Source: Roseburia sp. (GTDB lineage: Bacteria; Bacillota; Clostridia; Lachnospirales; Lachnospiraceae). Taken from it: a stretch of DNA of 43,895 nucleotides. The DNA is taken from NCBI GenBank assembly GCA_014804775.1, contig JAAUZB010000032.1, forward strand, positions 29,518-73,412, written 5' to 3'. The translations under genes were made by a program, and so were the position numbers. Shown here piece by piece: positions 15,220 to 25,093 of this stretch (within the stretch, counting starts at the first letter, position 1; every line of letters begins with the position of its first letter). A model generated the notes under the pieces. The model was not told where the DNA came from and searched no databases. It saw only the letters and a program-made list of their open reading frames with translations.

Positions 15220-16236
15220 ATGAATTCAGCCCGCTTTAGTTTTCCTGCAGTAAAAGGAATTCAAGCCAATATGGAATATTATGTCACAATGGTTCCCCTT
15301 GATTGCATACCAAAACTTTTTACTTTTAGCGACGAAAATATGCCACCAGAAATACGATCACAGCGAACACTAAATAAATCTAGAATTCCTGAAATGAGCA
15401 ATTATATACTTCAGAATCCTAACTCTTATGTTTTCTCTGCTCTGACTGCATCTGTAGACGGGGAACTACTATTTGAGTCAGCTGATTCAGACAGCAACCA
15501 TGGAATGCTTTCAATATCAATGTCATCTAAATTGCTCATTAATGATGGTCAGCATAGGCGTGCAGCTATTGAAGTAGCATTAAAAAAGAATCCAAACTTA
15601 AAATATGAACATATTTCGATGGTTTTATATCACGATATAGGCTTAAAACGTTCTCAGCAAATGTTTTCTGACTTAAATCGTTTTGCAATAAGACCTACCC
15701 AATCACTAAACATACTTTATGATAATCGTGACAGCCTATCGCTTATAGTAAAAAATGTAATTGAAGAGATTCCTGAATTTTCATATTTAATAGATAAGGA
15801 ACACACTTCTATTCCTAATCGCTCTATTGCTCTTTTTACATTAAGTGCTCTTTATAGAGGAACAGTATCATTGTTAGATGGATTAGAATTAAACCTTAAT
15901 GAGCAAAAAGATTTCGCTATTATGTTTTGGTCAGCGGTTTATGCAAATATGCCTGAATGGCAAGATGTTTACAAGCAAAAGGTAAAATCCTCTTCCGTTC
16001 GAAAAGAGTCATTATCTCCTTTGAGTATTACTATTAAAGCTCTTGGCGAAATAGGTAATGCCTTATACAAGAACAATTCCGCCACTTTAGAGTCTACTCT
16101 TTCAAATTTAAAAGAAATAAATTGGCAAAAAAGCAACCCTACCTGGAACAATGGAATCATTGTAAATGGTAGTGTCCAATTATCTCATGCAACTCAACAA
16201 TTAATGATTAATGAGATTAAAAAAATAATAATGTAG
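15220..16236 (+). CDS. dndB: DNA sulfur modification regulator DndB (DGQHR protein)
   Basis: 338 residues. The signature DGQHR is at residues 109-113 (KLLINDGQHRRAAIEVAL), followed by DIGLKRSQQMFSDLNRFAI, where the QMFSDLNR block is also family-typical; both belong to the DGQHR/ParB-like DndB family. In other dnd clusters DndB is not needed for modification; it represses transcription and tunes the number of phosphorothioates. AAGGAGATCAAA precedes the ATG. It is the first gene of a tight five-gene operon (gaps of 12 bases or less or overlaps), with two direct repeats in its leader as possible operator. No defect seen. Confidence 0.93.
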   Translation: MNSARFSFPAVKGIQANMEYYVTMVPLDCIPKLFTFSDENMPPEIRSQRTLNKSRIPEMSNYILQNPNSYVFSALTASVDGELLFESADSDSNHGMLSISMSSKLLINDGQHRRAAIEVALKKNPNLKYEHISMVLYHDIGLKRSQQMFSDLNRFAIRPTQSLNILYDNRDSLSLIVKNVIEEIPEFSYLIDKEHTSIPNRSIALFTLSALYRGTVSLLDGLELNLNEQKDFAIMFWSAVYANMPEWQDVYKQKVKSSSVRKESLSPLSITIKALGEIGNALYKNNSATLESTLSNLKEINWQKSNPTWNNGIIVNGSVQLSHATQQLMINEIKKIIM

Positions 16237-16248
16237 CAGGTGAAATCA

Positions 16249-17796
16249 ATGGCAAATATATTAACTAAAGAATTTCTTCAAGAAACTATAGAGACCATTA
16301 AGCAAGTATATATGGAAGACAATATCCCTTGGATATGCGGATATAGCGGAGGAAAAGATTCTTCCGCAGTTGTTCAGCTTGTCTGGATGGCTTTACAGCA
16401 ATTGCCAAAAGAAAAAAGGACCAAAACAGTTCATGTAATTAGTACTGATACTATGGTCGAATCGCCTGTAGTAGCTTTATGGGCTAGTCAGTCCTTAAAA
16501 AAAATGACCGACGCTGCAAAATCTGATGATCTTCCTATCATTCCTCACAGATTAACTCCTCAGATCCAGAATACATTCTGGGTAAATTTAATTGGACGTG
16601 GTTACCCTTGCCCAAGAGTTAATTTTAGATGGTGTACAGATAGACTAAAAATTGATGCTTCAAACCAATTCATAAAATGTATTCTTGCTGCTGAAAGTGA
16701 AGCAATTTTAGTTCTCGGATCCAGAAAAGCAGAAAGTGCTACTAGGCGTAAAGTAATGGAAGGCTATGAAGAAAAACGTTATCGTGAACACCTTAGCCCT
16801 AATGGATCTTACCCTAATACATATGTATTCACCCCAATCGAAAACTGGGAAGATTCAATGGTATGGCAATTCTTAATGCAGCACTCAAACCCATGGGGGC
16901 ATTCTAATAAAGATCTTCTTGCAATGTACCGTGGAGCTTCTGCAGACAATGAATGCCCTATGGTCGTAGAGAGCGGTACCCCTTCTTGTGGCGGAAGCAG
17001 AATGGGGTGTTGGGTTTGTACTATGGTAACAGAAGACAAGTCCCTTTCTGCCATGATCCAAAACGATGAAGAAAAAGCTTGGATGTTGCCGCTTTTAGAT
17101 TTCCGTAATTATATTGCCGCGTATAGTCAAAACGGCGACATGACACAAAATGAAATAGACAGAAGTAGAAGAGATTTCCGTCGTATGACTGGCAATCTTA
17201 CATGGCACAATAATCGATTAGTTCATGGACCTTATACAAAGGAAGTGAGAGAAGACTTTCTAAGACGACTTCTTAAACTTCAATTATTCATCCAGAAAAC
17301 TGGGCCTGAAGAAGTTAGGGACTCTGAGCTCATTACTATGGATGAATTAAGATATATAAGAAAAATATGGTTGGATGACAAGCATGAATTTGATGATATG
17401 GTTCCTCAGATTTACAAAGAAATCATCGGAAAAGACTTTGAGGATCACAGTATTCTTAGCAACAAATACTATGGCAAGGAAGAATGGGATCTTTTAGCTG
17501 AGGTTTGTAAGGATTTATATCCTGATTATGAACTAATGCTAGAAATGCAAAGCAGCTTACTAGATATGGAGGCCAAAAATTCTGCTATAAGTTCAACCAA
17601 AAACGTAGTCAAAAATTTAGAAGCAAAAATAAAGCACTCTTACTATAAGGATGAAGATGATGCTGAAGATATGCTCAGAATGAGAAGAAAACGTCAGGGA
17701 TTAGTCGACGACAGTATATATGCTCAAGAAGATGAATCTGATACAGATGAACCTCTAAACACTTCTCCGGCAGGCTACGAAGAGGAGGATTGTTAA
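16249..17796 (+). CDS. dndC: Phosphorothioation protein DndC (PP-loop ATPase with Fe-S cluster)
   Basis: 515 residues from the ATG at 16249 (MANILTKEF), preferred over the GTG at 16240 because AGGTGA then sits six bases upstream. It carries the PP-loop SGGKDSS (residues 33-39) of the adenylyl-sulfate-reductase/ATP pyrophosphatase superfamily. CPRVNFRWCTDRLKI (121-135) and the cysteines C236, C247, C254 and C257 (NECP...SCGGSRMGCWVC) are the expected 4Fe-4S ligands. DndC is thought to activate the DNA backbone with ATP and take sulfur from the cysteine desulfurase. The acidic C-terminus (EDEDDAEDM..., QEDESDTDE) is normal for the family. Two bases separate it from dndD (ATG at 17798). Confidence 0.95.
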   Translation: MANILTKEFLQETIETIKQVYMEDNIPWICGYSGGKDSSAVVQLVWMALQQLPKEKRTKTVHVISTDTMVESPVVALWASQSLKKMTDAAKSDDLPIIPHRLTPQIQNTFWVNLIGRGYPCPRVNFRWCTDRLKIDASNQFIKCILAAESEAILVLGSRKAESATRRKVMEGYEEKRYREHLSPNGSYPNTYVFTPIENWEDSMVWQFLMQHSNPWGHSNKDLLAMYRGASADNECPMVVESGTPSCGGSRMGCWVCTMVTEDKSLSAMIQNDEEKAWMLPLLDFRNYIAAYSQNGDMTQNEIDRSRRDFRRMTGNLTWHNNRLVHGPYTKEVREDFLRRLLKLQLFIQKTGPEEVRDSELITMDELRYIRKIWLDDKHEFDDMVPQIYKEIIGKDFEDHSILSNKYYGKEEWDLLAEVCKDLYPDYELMLEMQSSLLDMEAKNSAISSTKNVVKNLEAKIKHSYYKDEDDAEDMLRMRRKRQGLVDDSIYAQEDESDTDEPLNTSPAGYEEEDC

Positions 17797-17797
17797 T

Positions 17798-19792
17798 ATG
17801 CATTTTTCAAGTATAGAATTATACAATTACGGTATATATAAAGGCAAACATGTTATTTCACTGGCAAATCAAGAGGGCGCAAAAAACGTTACTCTTGTTG
17901 GTGGGATGAACGGACGTGGAAAGACTACCATCTTAGACTCCGTTTTCCTGTGCCTGTACGGAAGAAAATCAACGGAATACATAACTGGAAAAAAGGAAGC
18001 ATACAATAAGCTCCTAAAAGACCACATCAATAAATCTGCAGATGATAAGTCCACTCATATCAAGCTCACAATGGAAATGGATGATGACGAAGGCACCATC
18101 ATCACCATCACACGAGCATGGAACATGAATGGCAAAAAAATCGATACCTCTCTATTGGTTGAAAAGAATGGTATTGAAGATAGTTATCTATCAGAAAACT
18201 GGGAATATTATGTTGAAGAACTAATTCCATTTGGTATTGCCAAGTTTTTCTTCTTCGATAATGAGAAAATAAGTCAAATTGCCGACGATGATGCATTTGA
18301 TAAGATCAAAGATTCCATCAAATCGGTCATGGGTGTTACCACCATTGAGTCTCTATGTGCTCATATTGAAAAAATACGAAAAGAAAAAAATGCTAATTTA
18401 AAAAAATCTGGAAGCAATTTACTAACAAAAGAATCAGAGGAATTAAGTCAAAGCATCGAAGATGCTGAAACAAAAATTAGAAATCTTTATGCTCAAAAAG
18501 CAGCTTTAGTCCCAGAACTCGCTAAACTGAATGACAAATTAGAACAAACTGAACAGGCTTTTTGGAAAAAAGGCGGCAATCTTGGTCTAAATCATGATGA
18601 TATTATAAGAGACCAGCATGCACTTAAAGAACAAGCTGCCTCGCTAAAAGAAGAGGCAATTACATTAGCTTCAAATCCAGCTGTTCCTCTGTGCCTTTGT
18701 AAGTCACTTACAATTTCCGCATATAACAAAATCTGTTCCGAGGAAAATGCAAGAGCGAAGAAATATTCTCTTCCCGTAGTTTCAACATTGTATGATTCAC
18801 TTCTCAAAAAATTTCAGGGTGAGTTCTCTGAAACATCAGACTCATACAAATTGCTTGCAACAATCATTGAGCAGCAATTAGATGAATTGAAACAAGAAGC
18901 CCAGAGTGATAATTCTGGTTCCCTTACTCCTCTTGCTAAAACCTTGGTTGAAAAATTTGTAAGCGAAGATTCTTTAGCACTACGGCAGAAATCTTCAACG
19001 ATTGTAGTTGAAAGCAAAAAAGTTCTTACAGCTTTGCAGCAACTTGAAGTACATTTAAGCAGCAGTGCTGAAAAGAATGACACAATCAAGCTCTTGAATG
19101 AGATAAAAGACTTGCAGTCTCAAAAAACACAGCTTGAATCAGATATCAATAAATGCGAAGACCAAATCCGCTCTGCCCAGTATGGAAAAGAACAATTGGA
19201 GCGACAGTTAAATAAAGTTCTTCTTAAGATAGCCGCTGATGCAGATACAAGTGATGATAATGTACGAATCATTGAGTACTCAACAATGACTTTAGAGATA
19301 ATGCAAGAATTTGTACATCGCTTACAAGCTCAAAAAGTAAATCAGTTAGAAAAAAACATAACATCATGCTTCGAATTCCTAGCGCAAAAACAGGCAATAA
19401 TTACATCCATTTCTATCGACTCAGAAACATTAGATATAACATTAAAGGATTATAACGGTGGTGTTCTTCTCAAAGACCAGCTGTCAGCTGGCGAAAAGCA
19501 AATGTTTGCCATCTCAATATTATGGGGATTAGCTTTATCATCTGGATATAAGCTTCCTGTAATAATTGATACTCCAATGGCACGATTGGATTCAGCTCAC
19601 AGAAGTAATTTCATCAATAAATATTTGCCTAACGCAAGTTCGCAGGTAATAGTTCTTTCTACGGACGAAGAAATAAATGGCAAATATCTTGAAAATATTC
19701 GTGAGTATGTAAACACGTCCTATACTCTCGTATACGATGAGGTCGAAAAATGTAGCAGCATTCAGCGCGGATATTTTGGAGGTACCGTATAA
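17798..19792 (+). CDS. dndD: DNA sulfur modification ATPase DndD (SMC-like)
   Basis: 664 residues with an SMC/Rad50 plan. Walker A is GMNGRGKT at 36-43, and a long coiled-coil-rich middle spans about 190-540. The ABC signature LSAGEKQM lies near 562, followed by Walker B VIIDTPMARLDS near 588. It is expected to nick or remodel DNA and to couple ATP hydrolysis to sulfur insertion, in complex with DndC and DndE. The motif set is complete. The stop overlaps the dndE start (TAATG). A CLCK element near residue 300 lies where hinge-like structures occur, but it is not a CxxC zinc hook. Confidence 0.95.
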   Translation: MHFSSIELYNYGIYKGKHVISLANQEGAKNVTLVGGMNGRGKTTILDSVFLCLYGRKSTEYITGKKEAYNKLLKDHINKSADDKSTHIKLTMEMDDDEGTIITITRAWNMNGKKIDTSLLVEKNGIEDSYLSENWEYYVEELIPFGIAKFFFFDNEKISQIADDDAFDKIKDSIKSVMGVTTIESLCAHIEKIRKEKNANLKKSGSNLLTKESEELSQSIEDAETKIRNLYAQKAALVPELAKLNDKLEQTEQAFWKKGGNLGLNHDDIIRDQHALKEQAASLKEEAITLASNPAVPLCLCKSLTISAYNKICSEENARAKKYSLPVVSTLYDSLLKKFQGEFSETSDSYKLLATIIEQQLDELKQEAQSDNSGSLTPLAKTLVEKFVSEDSLALRQKSSTIVVESKKVLTALQQLEVHLSSSAEKNDTIKLLNEIKDLQSQKTQLESDINKCEDQIRSAQYGKEQLERQLNKVLLKIAADADTSDDNVRIIEYSTMTLEIMQEFVHRLQAQKVNQLEKNITSCFEFLAQKQAIITSISIDSETLDITLKDYNGGVLLKDQLSAGEKQMFAISILWGLALSSGYKLPVIIDTPMARLDSAHRSNFINKYLPNASSQVIVLSTDEEINGKYLENIREYVNTSYTLVYDEVEKCSSIQRGYFGGTV

Positions 19793-20175
19793 TGATTTGT
19801 AAACAATTTAAGTTATCACAGCCTGAAAAAGAAAAACTCATAAGAATAAAATCTAGAACTGGAATTCAAAACTGGAACGTCATCTGCCGTTGGGCACTTT
19901 GTTGGTCATTGAACGAAGATACTATACCAGGCGGCGTAGACCCTCAATCAGATAGTAATGTTGAAATGTCGTGGCTTACTTTTGCAGGTGAATATCACGA
20001 AATATATGAGGAATTAATCCGTGTGCGTTGCTTAAACGACGGTCTAGGTGATGATCCGGATACATTATTAAGATATTTCAGATTACATCTGAATAGAGGT
20101 ATCAACTATTATAGTTCAAGAGATGTGTTAAAAAATATTCACGATTTGCTTAACACTCTTCCAAGTGAGGAATAA
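19792..20175 (+). CDS. dndE: DNA sulfur modification protein DndE
   Basis: 127 residues, the usual DndE size. The N-terminal block FKLSQPEKEKLIRIKSRTGI and NWNVICRWALCWSLNE are typical for the family, which forms a helical tetramer binding nicked DNA in the DndCDE modification complex. It begins on the last base of dndD and ends three bases before dndA, consistent with translational coupling. Its identity is supported more by its position between dndD and the desulfurase than by long motifs. Confidence 0.92.
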   Translation: MICKQFKLSQPEKEKLIRIKSRTGIQNWNVICRWALCWSLNEDTIPGGVDPQSDSNVEMSWLTFAGEYHEIYEELIRVRCLNDGLGDDPDTLLRYFRLHLNRGINYYSSRDVLKNIHDLLNTLPSEE

Positions 20176-20178
20176 GAT

Positions 20179-21309
20179 ATGTCACTATACTTAGATTACA
20201 ATGCATCTGCTCCTATCTTACCAAAGGTTCTAGATGTTATGATTGAAGCATATAAGCAAACTCCTGGTAATGCAGATAGCCGAACCCACATTTATGGAAC
20301 AAACGCCCAAAAATTGGTTCAGTCATGTCGTAATACCATAGCAGAAGTGTTGGGTGTCAATCAAGCCGAAGTTATTTTTACCAGCGGTTCAACAGAAAGC
20401 AATAATACAGTTATTCTTGGAATTAAAGAATATGCTGAAAAAGCAAGTAAAAAACATATAATCACCTCTTCAATTGAACATAAATCCATTCTTCAACCAC
20501 TTAAATATCTCGAAGAAAAGGGCTTTCAGGTAGATTATGTATCTCCAGATGAATCAGGCAGGGTTAATTCAGAAGAGGTCTTATCACTTATTACAGACAA
20601 AACTTGTCTAGTTTCAATAATGTTTGTTAACAGTGAAACCGGCATAATTCAACCTGTCAAAGAAATTGGCAGTGCCTTAAAGGAAACCGACATAATGTTC
20701 CACGTCGATGCAACGCAAGCTCTCGGTAAGCTTAATAATGAAATTCGTTCACTTGATTACAATATGATGAGTATTGCAAGTCATAAAATAGGCGGTCCTC
20801 AAGGAATCGGTGCTTTAGTTCTGAAACGTGGAAAAGATTACAAAAAGCCAGCTATTAAGCAGTTAATGTATGGTGGCTCTCAAGAGCGTGGTTTTCGTCC
20901 AGGCACAACCCCTGTTGCTTTAGTTGTTGGGTTTGCAAAAGCTGTCGAAATATGTGAGAAGGAATTGGAATCAAATCATAAGAAATGTTTACAAATTAAA
21001 GAACGATTTTTGAACGCAGTCAAAGATCTGCCATACACCATTAATGGAGATCCTAATTATTGCTTACCTTCAACAATAAACATTAGCTTTGATGGTTTAG
21101 ATGCCGAAGCAGCTTTTCTATGCCTTGGTGATGGCTATTCATTTTCCAATGGTTCCGCCTGCAATTCGTCATCTCATACTCTTAGTTATGTTCTGGAAGC
21201 CATGGGACTAGACGAAAAAAGAAAATCTGAAGCAATTCGTTTGTCATGGAACGGAAATACAGCTGTTGATTTTACAGATTTCGTTTCCATCGTTTCTAGT
21301 ATGATATAG
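20179..21309 (+). CDS. dndA: Cysteine desulfurase DndA (NifS/IscS-like)
   Basis: 376 residues. It releases sulfur from L-cysteine as an enzyme-bound persulfide for DndC. PLP lysine K203 lies in SIASHKIGGPQGIG, H101 (SSIEHKS) stacks on the cofactor, and the persulfide cysteine C328 lies in FSNGSACNSSSH. The SGSTESNN motif near 69-76 holds the PLP phosphate. It is the last gene of the operon; the order B-C-D-E-A, with the desulfurase at the end, differs from the separate or leading dndA of several known clusters and resembles the dndCDEA order reported in archaea. A bidirectional terminator follows ten bases later. Confidence 0.95.
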   Translation: MSLYLDYNASAPILPKVLDVMIEAYKQTPGNADSRTHIYGTNAQKLVQSCRNTIAEVLGVNQAEVIFTSGSTESNNTVILGIKEYAEKASKKHIITSSIEHKSILQPLKYLEEKGFQVDYVSPDESGRVNSEEVLSLITDKTCLVSIMFVNSETGIIQPVKEIGSALKETDIMFHVDATQALGKLNNEIRSLDYNMMSIASHKIGGPQGIGALVLKRGKDYKKPAIKQLMYGGSQERGFRPGTTPVALVVGFAKAVEICEKELESNHKKCLQIKERFLNAVKDLPYTINGDPNYCLPSTINISFDGLDAEAAFLCLGDGYSFSNGSACNSSSHTLSYVLEAMGLDEKRKSEAIRLSWNGNTAVDFTDFVSIVSSMI

Positions 21310-21318
21310 TTCAAAAAC

Positions 21319-21346
21319 AGCGGAATGGGTAATCTGCCCTTCCGCT
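21319..21346. terminator. Bidirectional terminator between the convergent operons
   Basis: AGCGGAAtGGG, a loop and CCCTTCCGCT form a strong stem between the dndA stop and the stop of the minus-strand operon. On the minus strand it is followed by GTTTTTG, on the plus strand by a weaker ATCTTCTT, so it can serve both operons. Confidence 0.75.
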
Positions 21347-21352
21347 ATCTTC

Positions 21353-22015
21353 TTAAAATCTGACTTTCATCGTATTCATTAAATCGTTTGCTTTTAACCA
21401 CTCTAATACATGCGGCGTCAAATCACTAACAGTAGCTTTCTGCAACTTCACTTTATTGATAAACTTCTCTACTTCATCATCAAGATGTAATCCATCAACT
21501 ATTTCCTTACCACGAATAACTTTACTCAAAAACTCGTCGATACCCTTTGCCGATGTAGGCATTTTAATTTTCGCATTCCCCAAGGCTTCGAGTAGATCAT
21601 CTGCCTCCTTTTTATCCGGCAGCAAGCTTTTAAGGGAAGTTAACGAATCAATTACAGTAGTACAATGTTTATCTGCAGCATCCCTCCATGCGCTTTCAGT
21701 AGCAGTTTTGCATAAATCAATTGCATTCTTTAGTGCTTGAACCGTTGTAGCATCTAATGTATGGTCATTTGTTTTCTCTCCACAATTATCTACTGTCATC
21801 TGTAGCGTCTCTTTTAATTCTGCAGTTAATATTTCTGGTGCAATCTGCTTGTTCTTTAACGCTGTAATAACATTGAGTAACTGCTCTAATGTAGGAGCAC
21901 ATAATCCCAAAGCAATAACCTGCTCTTTAAATGTTTTGGCAGCATATTTATTATTTGTCACTTGAATAGAATCAAGCATTACACTATTTGTTGCTTTCAG
22001 TGTATCTAAAATCAT
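21353..22015 (-). CDS. Helical protein of unknown function, last gene of the effector operon
   Basis: 220 residues, predicted almost entirely alpha-helical (LGLCAPTLEQLLNVITALKN, SWRDAADKHC-type repeats of heptads), with no membrane segment and no catalytic motif that I can see. It overlaps the large ATPase gene by four bases (ATGA), so it is made together with that protein and may be its subunit or an accessory coiled-coil protein. No known family recognised. Some segments (KEADDLLEALGNAKIKMP) resemble the style of the ATPase's own C-terminal helical region, raising the possibility that this is a split-off C-terminal domain. Confidence 0.75.
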   Translation of the reverse strand: MILDTLKATNSVMLDSIQVTNNKYAAKTFKEQVIALGLCAPTLEQLLNVITALKNKQIAPEILTAELKETLQMTVDNCGEKTNDHTLDATTVQALKNAIDLCKTATESAWRDAADKHCTTVIDSLTSLKSLLPDKKEADDLLEALGNAKIKMPTSAKGIDEFLSKVIRGKEIVDGLHLDDEVEKFINKVKLQKATVSDLTPHVLEWLKANDLMNTMKVRF

Positions 22016-25000
22016 TCTGCCACCTCCATTTTCTCAATTTTATTGCTAAGTTCTTCCAATTTTGCAAGAGCCGCTTCAAGCATCAGTGGATCTACAGTCT
22101 CTACATCTCCAAGCAAATTACTATGAGTTGTATGAAGACGATTCGCAAAAGATTCCACATCATTAAGTGATTTAATGATAGCAGATAATTTTTCAATTGG
22201 TCGCTGGGAAAACAATGTCAGTAATTCAATCATGTCATCCGATGCTACTGCGTTTTTTAATGCATCATACTGTGCTATAGCATACTTTGCCTGCTCGGCA
22301 GGTGCATCATCAAATTTACTTTTCAAATCACTCGTAAAATGTTCATGCGCTGTTCCACAAATCTTGTAAAATTCTTGTATCTCTGCGGCAACGGCCTGAT
22401 AATCAGCCTCTGTTGGATTCTTACCAATTAAGCCTTCAAATTCTTTAATTTTTGAAATAGCCAATTTCTTCTCACTATCAATGACCGCATCGATTTTTTG
22501 ATAAAGAGCCTGTAAATACTTTCTGATATTTTCATATTGGTCACCATTATATGCTTCCAGTTCTACAGAAATATCCCAATTTAGCTTCTGAAGGTGAACA
22601 ATAGAATTAATCAGCTCGTTTGTTCTAAAAAACGGAACTTTTCCTTCTGCCTTTTCACCAACAATACCCATTACGGTTTTACTTCCCGAAATAAGACTTG
22701 CATTTATCTGTTCTTTAACAGATTTCTGGTTACCAAGGTATATAAGCACATCCTTCCATGCTTGATTCTCTCTATCATCTATCTTTGTAGGTGGATTTGT
22801 TCTCATAAGAATGCGTAGAAGTTCCTCATTCTTTTTACCCGCGAGTTTTTGTCCATATAAAAGTCGCTGCAAATATTCAATTGCTAAACACCAAGTAATA
22901 ACTGGGTGTTCATTATCACCCACAGTCTGTCCGAACAGCTTATCAATAAATGTCTTCTTATTCGCTTCTATCCAATTTATCAATACAAGCTGATAATATG
23001 CTGCATTTTCAAAATCCCATTTCTTATAGTAGTCAAACAAAGTCAGACCCATAAGTATTGTTCGTGCTTTGGAAGAACGCTTCAAAACTACAATCGCTTT
23101 ATTTTTGTTAATATCAAGTTTTGAATCTTCAATGTCAACAAAGTTACCATTTCTTAAGCGCTGTGTAACAAAATCACCTGGTAATCCTTCGTCCTGCCAT
23201 GCTATTGACTGAACAACAAAATTACCTACCCATTTATTATAATCCGATGAATACTCTAGCGTTTTCTTCGATTCAAACCACGCCTCAATATCTTCCTTCT
23301 TTCGATTAAATGCAATTTCCTGAAGAGACCGCTTTGGCGGATTTACTGTCGTTCCTGCATTACCGCCATTTGATGGTGGCGTAGCTAGAGTTGAAGCTGT
23401 AGTTGAGGGAGCTGATACACCACTATTTACACCTGCAAAAGCTCCTAGCCCTATCTCTACCAGGAATTTTTTACTAATACCACCTATTGTATCATCCACC
23501 ACTTCAGTAGTGCCATTTCCCCATACATTAAACAGCACTTTCATTCGAGTTTTATCCTCGTCAGATAAGCTTGAATTTTCAACGCTATCAGCATATGGAG
23601 GTTGAAGTGTTACAGAGGATATGTAAGAAGGCGTTTCTGGGAATCTCCAATTATCACCATATTCCATGCCATCAGCAAATTGAGCAAAGAAATGCTGAAT
23701 TACATGTGTTAAAAAGTTTCTAGGTGTCTTATGCTTTAGTTTGTCATACAGAGCAAGTAAGCTTTGCCTATTAAATGGATACAATGTATATGATTGATCC
23801 CCGATTTCAACTTTATCCCATTCAAAATCAGGAACATACTCAGCAGTCGGCATAGTATCCCCTACAGCACTACTTTTGTACCAATCTTTCACAGAATCAG
23901 TTGATGAGTATATGGCATTAATATAACGAGCTGCCATTTCAAGAAGGAAATCATCTCCGCCATATGATTGCTCTGTTACCTTAATCTGCTTTGTAACTCG
24001 ATCCTTAAAATTGTCTCTAAACGAGTCATAATATCCATCGGTAATGCCAATAACAGATGTAACGCGACATAAATCACTATACTTACCACCATTTTCAACT
24101 GATAGCGCTGTAATAAGCTCACTTTCAACGATACTAAACGACGTAAAATCCTCAATGAATATTGTCAGGTTCTTACCTTCTTTATAAAGAGACTTCCTCA
24201 AATTAACAAATAAATCTCTCGCATTTTCACTGGTAATATTTGCACAACTTTGCATTACTCCTGAAGTAAAATGATTCAGATATACAACTAGTTTTGCAAC
24301 TGCGCTCTCATCTTCATCTTTTAGCTCATACAAATAGAAGCTCTTTACTTCTTCTGCGGAATCCATTTTAATTGCTCTTTCAACTTCACGTGGCAATTTA
24401 AAATCATCTGCAGTAAAAATGGTTTCTGTTTCATCTGTGACAATTGTTTTTGCACCAGCAGTAATCATCTGATAGCACTTATCGATAGGGCCTTCAGGTC
24501 TCATCATATATTCCTGCACTCTCAAATCATATAAAAATGCTGCTATATTTTTACAAGTAACATGCTTATAGACCGAATTTGAGCTATCAGTCTGCACTCT
24601 TCTCACATACTCATTATAGATAGATGCCTTAAATTCTTCTTCATTTTGAGATTCTTCTGCAAAACAAAACTTTTTAAACTTTTCCTGAAGTTCCGAATCT
24701 TGAACCAGTCCTTCGTCCAACATCTGTTGTACTGCACCACGAACTGTATTACCAAGTCTCTGGAGAAAAATAACCTTCTCTTTACTCTCATTGTAACTCT
24801 CTTTATCACTTATAAAACGATTATGTAGCCAACATATTAAATGTGATTTTCCAGTACCATTTGTACCCCTGACAATAAGCATTTGATGCTTGTTGGCCCT
24901 GTTAACAATATATTGGTCATAAATCTGGTTTTCATTCAAGTGAATTGCATTAGCCTGAGTGTCGCCAAATTCTATAAATTCCAAATCACGAAAAGGAACA

Positions 25001-25092
25001 TGTGTAGCCATAAAATATTCTATATCAACAGCTGTTCCATCTTTTTTGATAACATACTGATCCATGTGATCAGAACAGTCTATCCACTTCAT
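22012..25092 (-). CDS. Large P-loop ATPase, DpdH-like
   Basis: 1026 residues. The Walker A motif GTNGTGKS is at 76-83 (LIVRGTNGTGKSHLICWLH) and a probable Walker B IFIEDFTSF is at 311-319; the fold is AAA+/STAND-like. The middle has a low-complexity linker near 575-600 (SGVSAPSTTASTLATPPSNGG). The last ~200 residues are a long helical, coiled-coil-like tail ending LEELSNKIEKMEVAE. Size, motif placement and gene order next to DpdG-, DpdF- and DpdE-like genes suggest the DpdH family of 7-deazaguanine DNA systems, or the corresponding Pbe protein of archaeal dnd loci. A sensor or motor role in restriction is an inference. Two bases separate it from the upstream gene. Confidence 0.75.
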   Translation of the reverse strand: MKWIDCSDHMDQYVIKKDGTAVDIEYFMATHVPFRDLEFIEFGDTQANAIHLNENQIYDQYIVNRANKHQMLIVRGTNGTGKSHLICWLHNRFISDKESYNESKEKVIFLQRLGNTVRGAVQQMLDEGLVQDSELQEKFKKFCFAEESQNEEEFKASIYNEYVRRVQTDSSNSVYKHVTCKNIAAFLYDLRVQEYMMRPEGPIDKCYQMITAGAKTIVTDETETIFTADDFKLPREVERAIKMDSAEEVKSFYLYELKDEDESAVAKLVVYLNHFTSGVMQSCANITSENARDLFVNLRKSLYKEGKNLTIFIEDFTSFSIVESELITALSVENGGKYSDLCRVTSVIGITDGYYDSFRDNFKDRVTKQIKVTEQSYGGDDFLLEMAARYINAIYSSTDSVKDWYKSSAVGDTMPTAEYVPDFEWDKVEIGDQSYTLYPFNRQSLLALYDKLKHKTPRNFLTHVIQHFFAQFADGMEYGDNWRFPETPSYISSVTLQPPYADSVENSSLSDEDKTRMKVLFNVWGNGTTEVVDDTIGGISKKFLVEIGLGAFAGVNSGVSAPSTTASTLATPPSNGGNAGTTVNPPKRSLQEIAFNRKKEDIEAWFESKKTLEYSSDYNKWVGNFVVQSIAWQDEGLPGDFVTQRLRNGNFVDIEDSKLDINKNKAIVVLKRSSKARTILMGLTLFDYYKKWDFENAAYYQLVLINWIEANKKTFIDKLFGQTVGDNEHPVITWCLAIEYLQRLLYGQKLAGKKNEELLRILMRTNPPTKIDDRENQAWKDVLIYLGNQKSVKEQINASLISGSKTVMGIVGEKAEGKVPFFRTNELINSIVHLQKLNWDISVELEAYNGDQYENIRKYLQALYQKIDAVIDSEKKLAISKIKEFEGLIGKNPTEADYQAVAAEIQEFYKICGTAHEHFTSDLKSKFDDAPAEQAKYAIAQYDALKNAVASDDMIELLTLFSQRPIEKLSAIIKSLNDVESFANRLHTTHSNLLGDVETVDPLMLEAALAKLEELSNKIEKMEVAE

Positions 25093-25093
25093 G

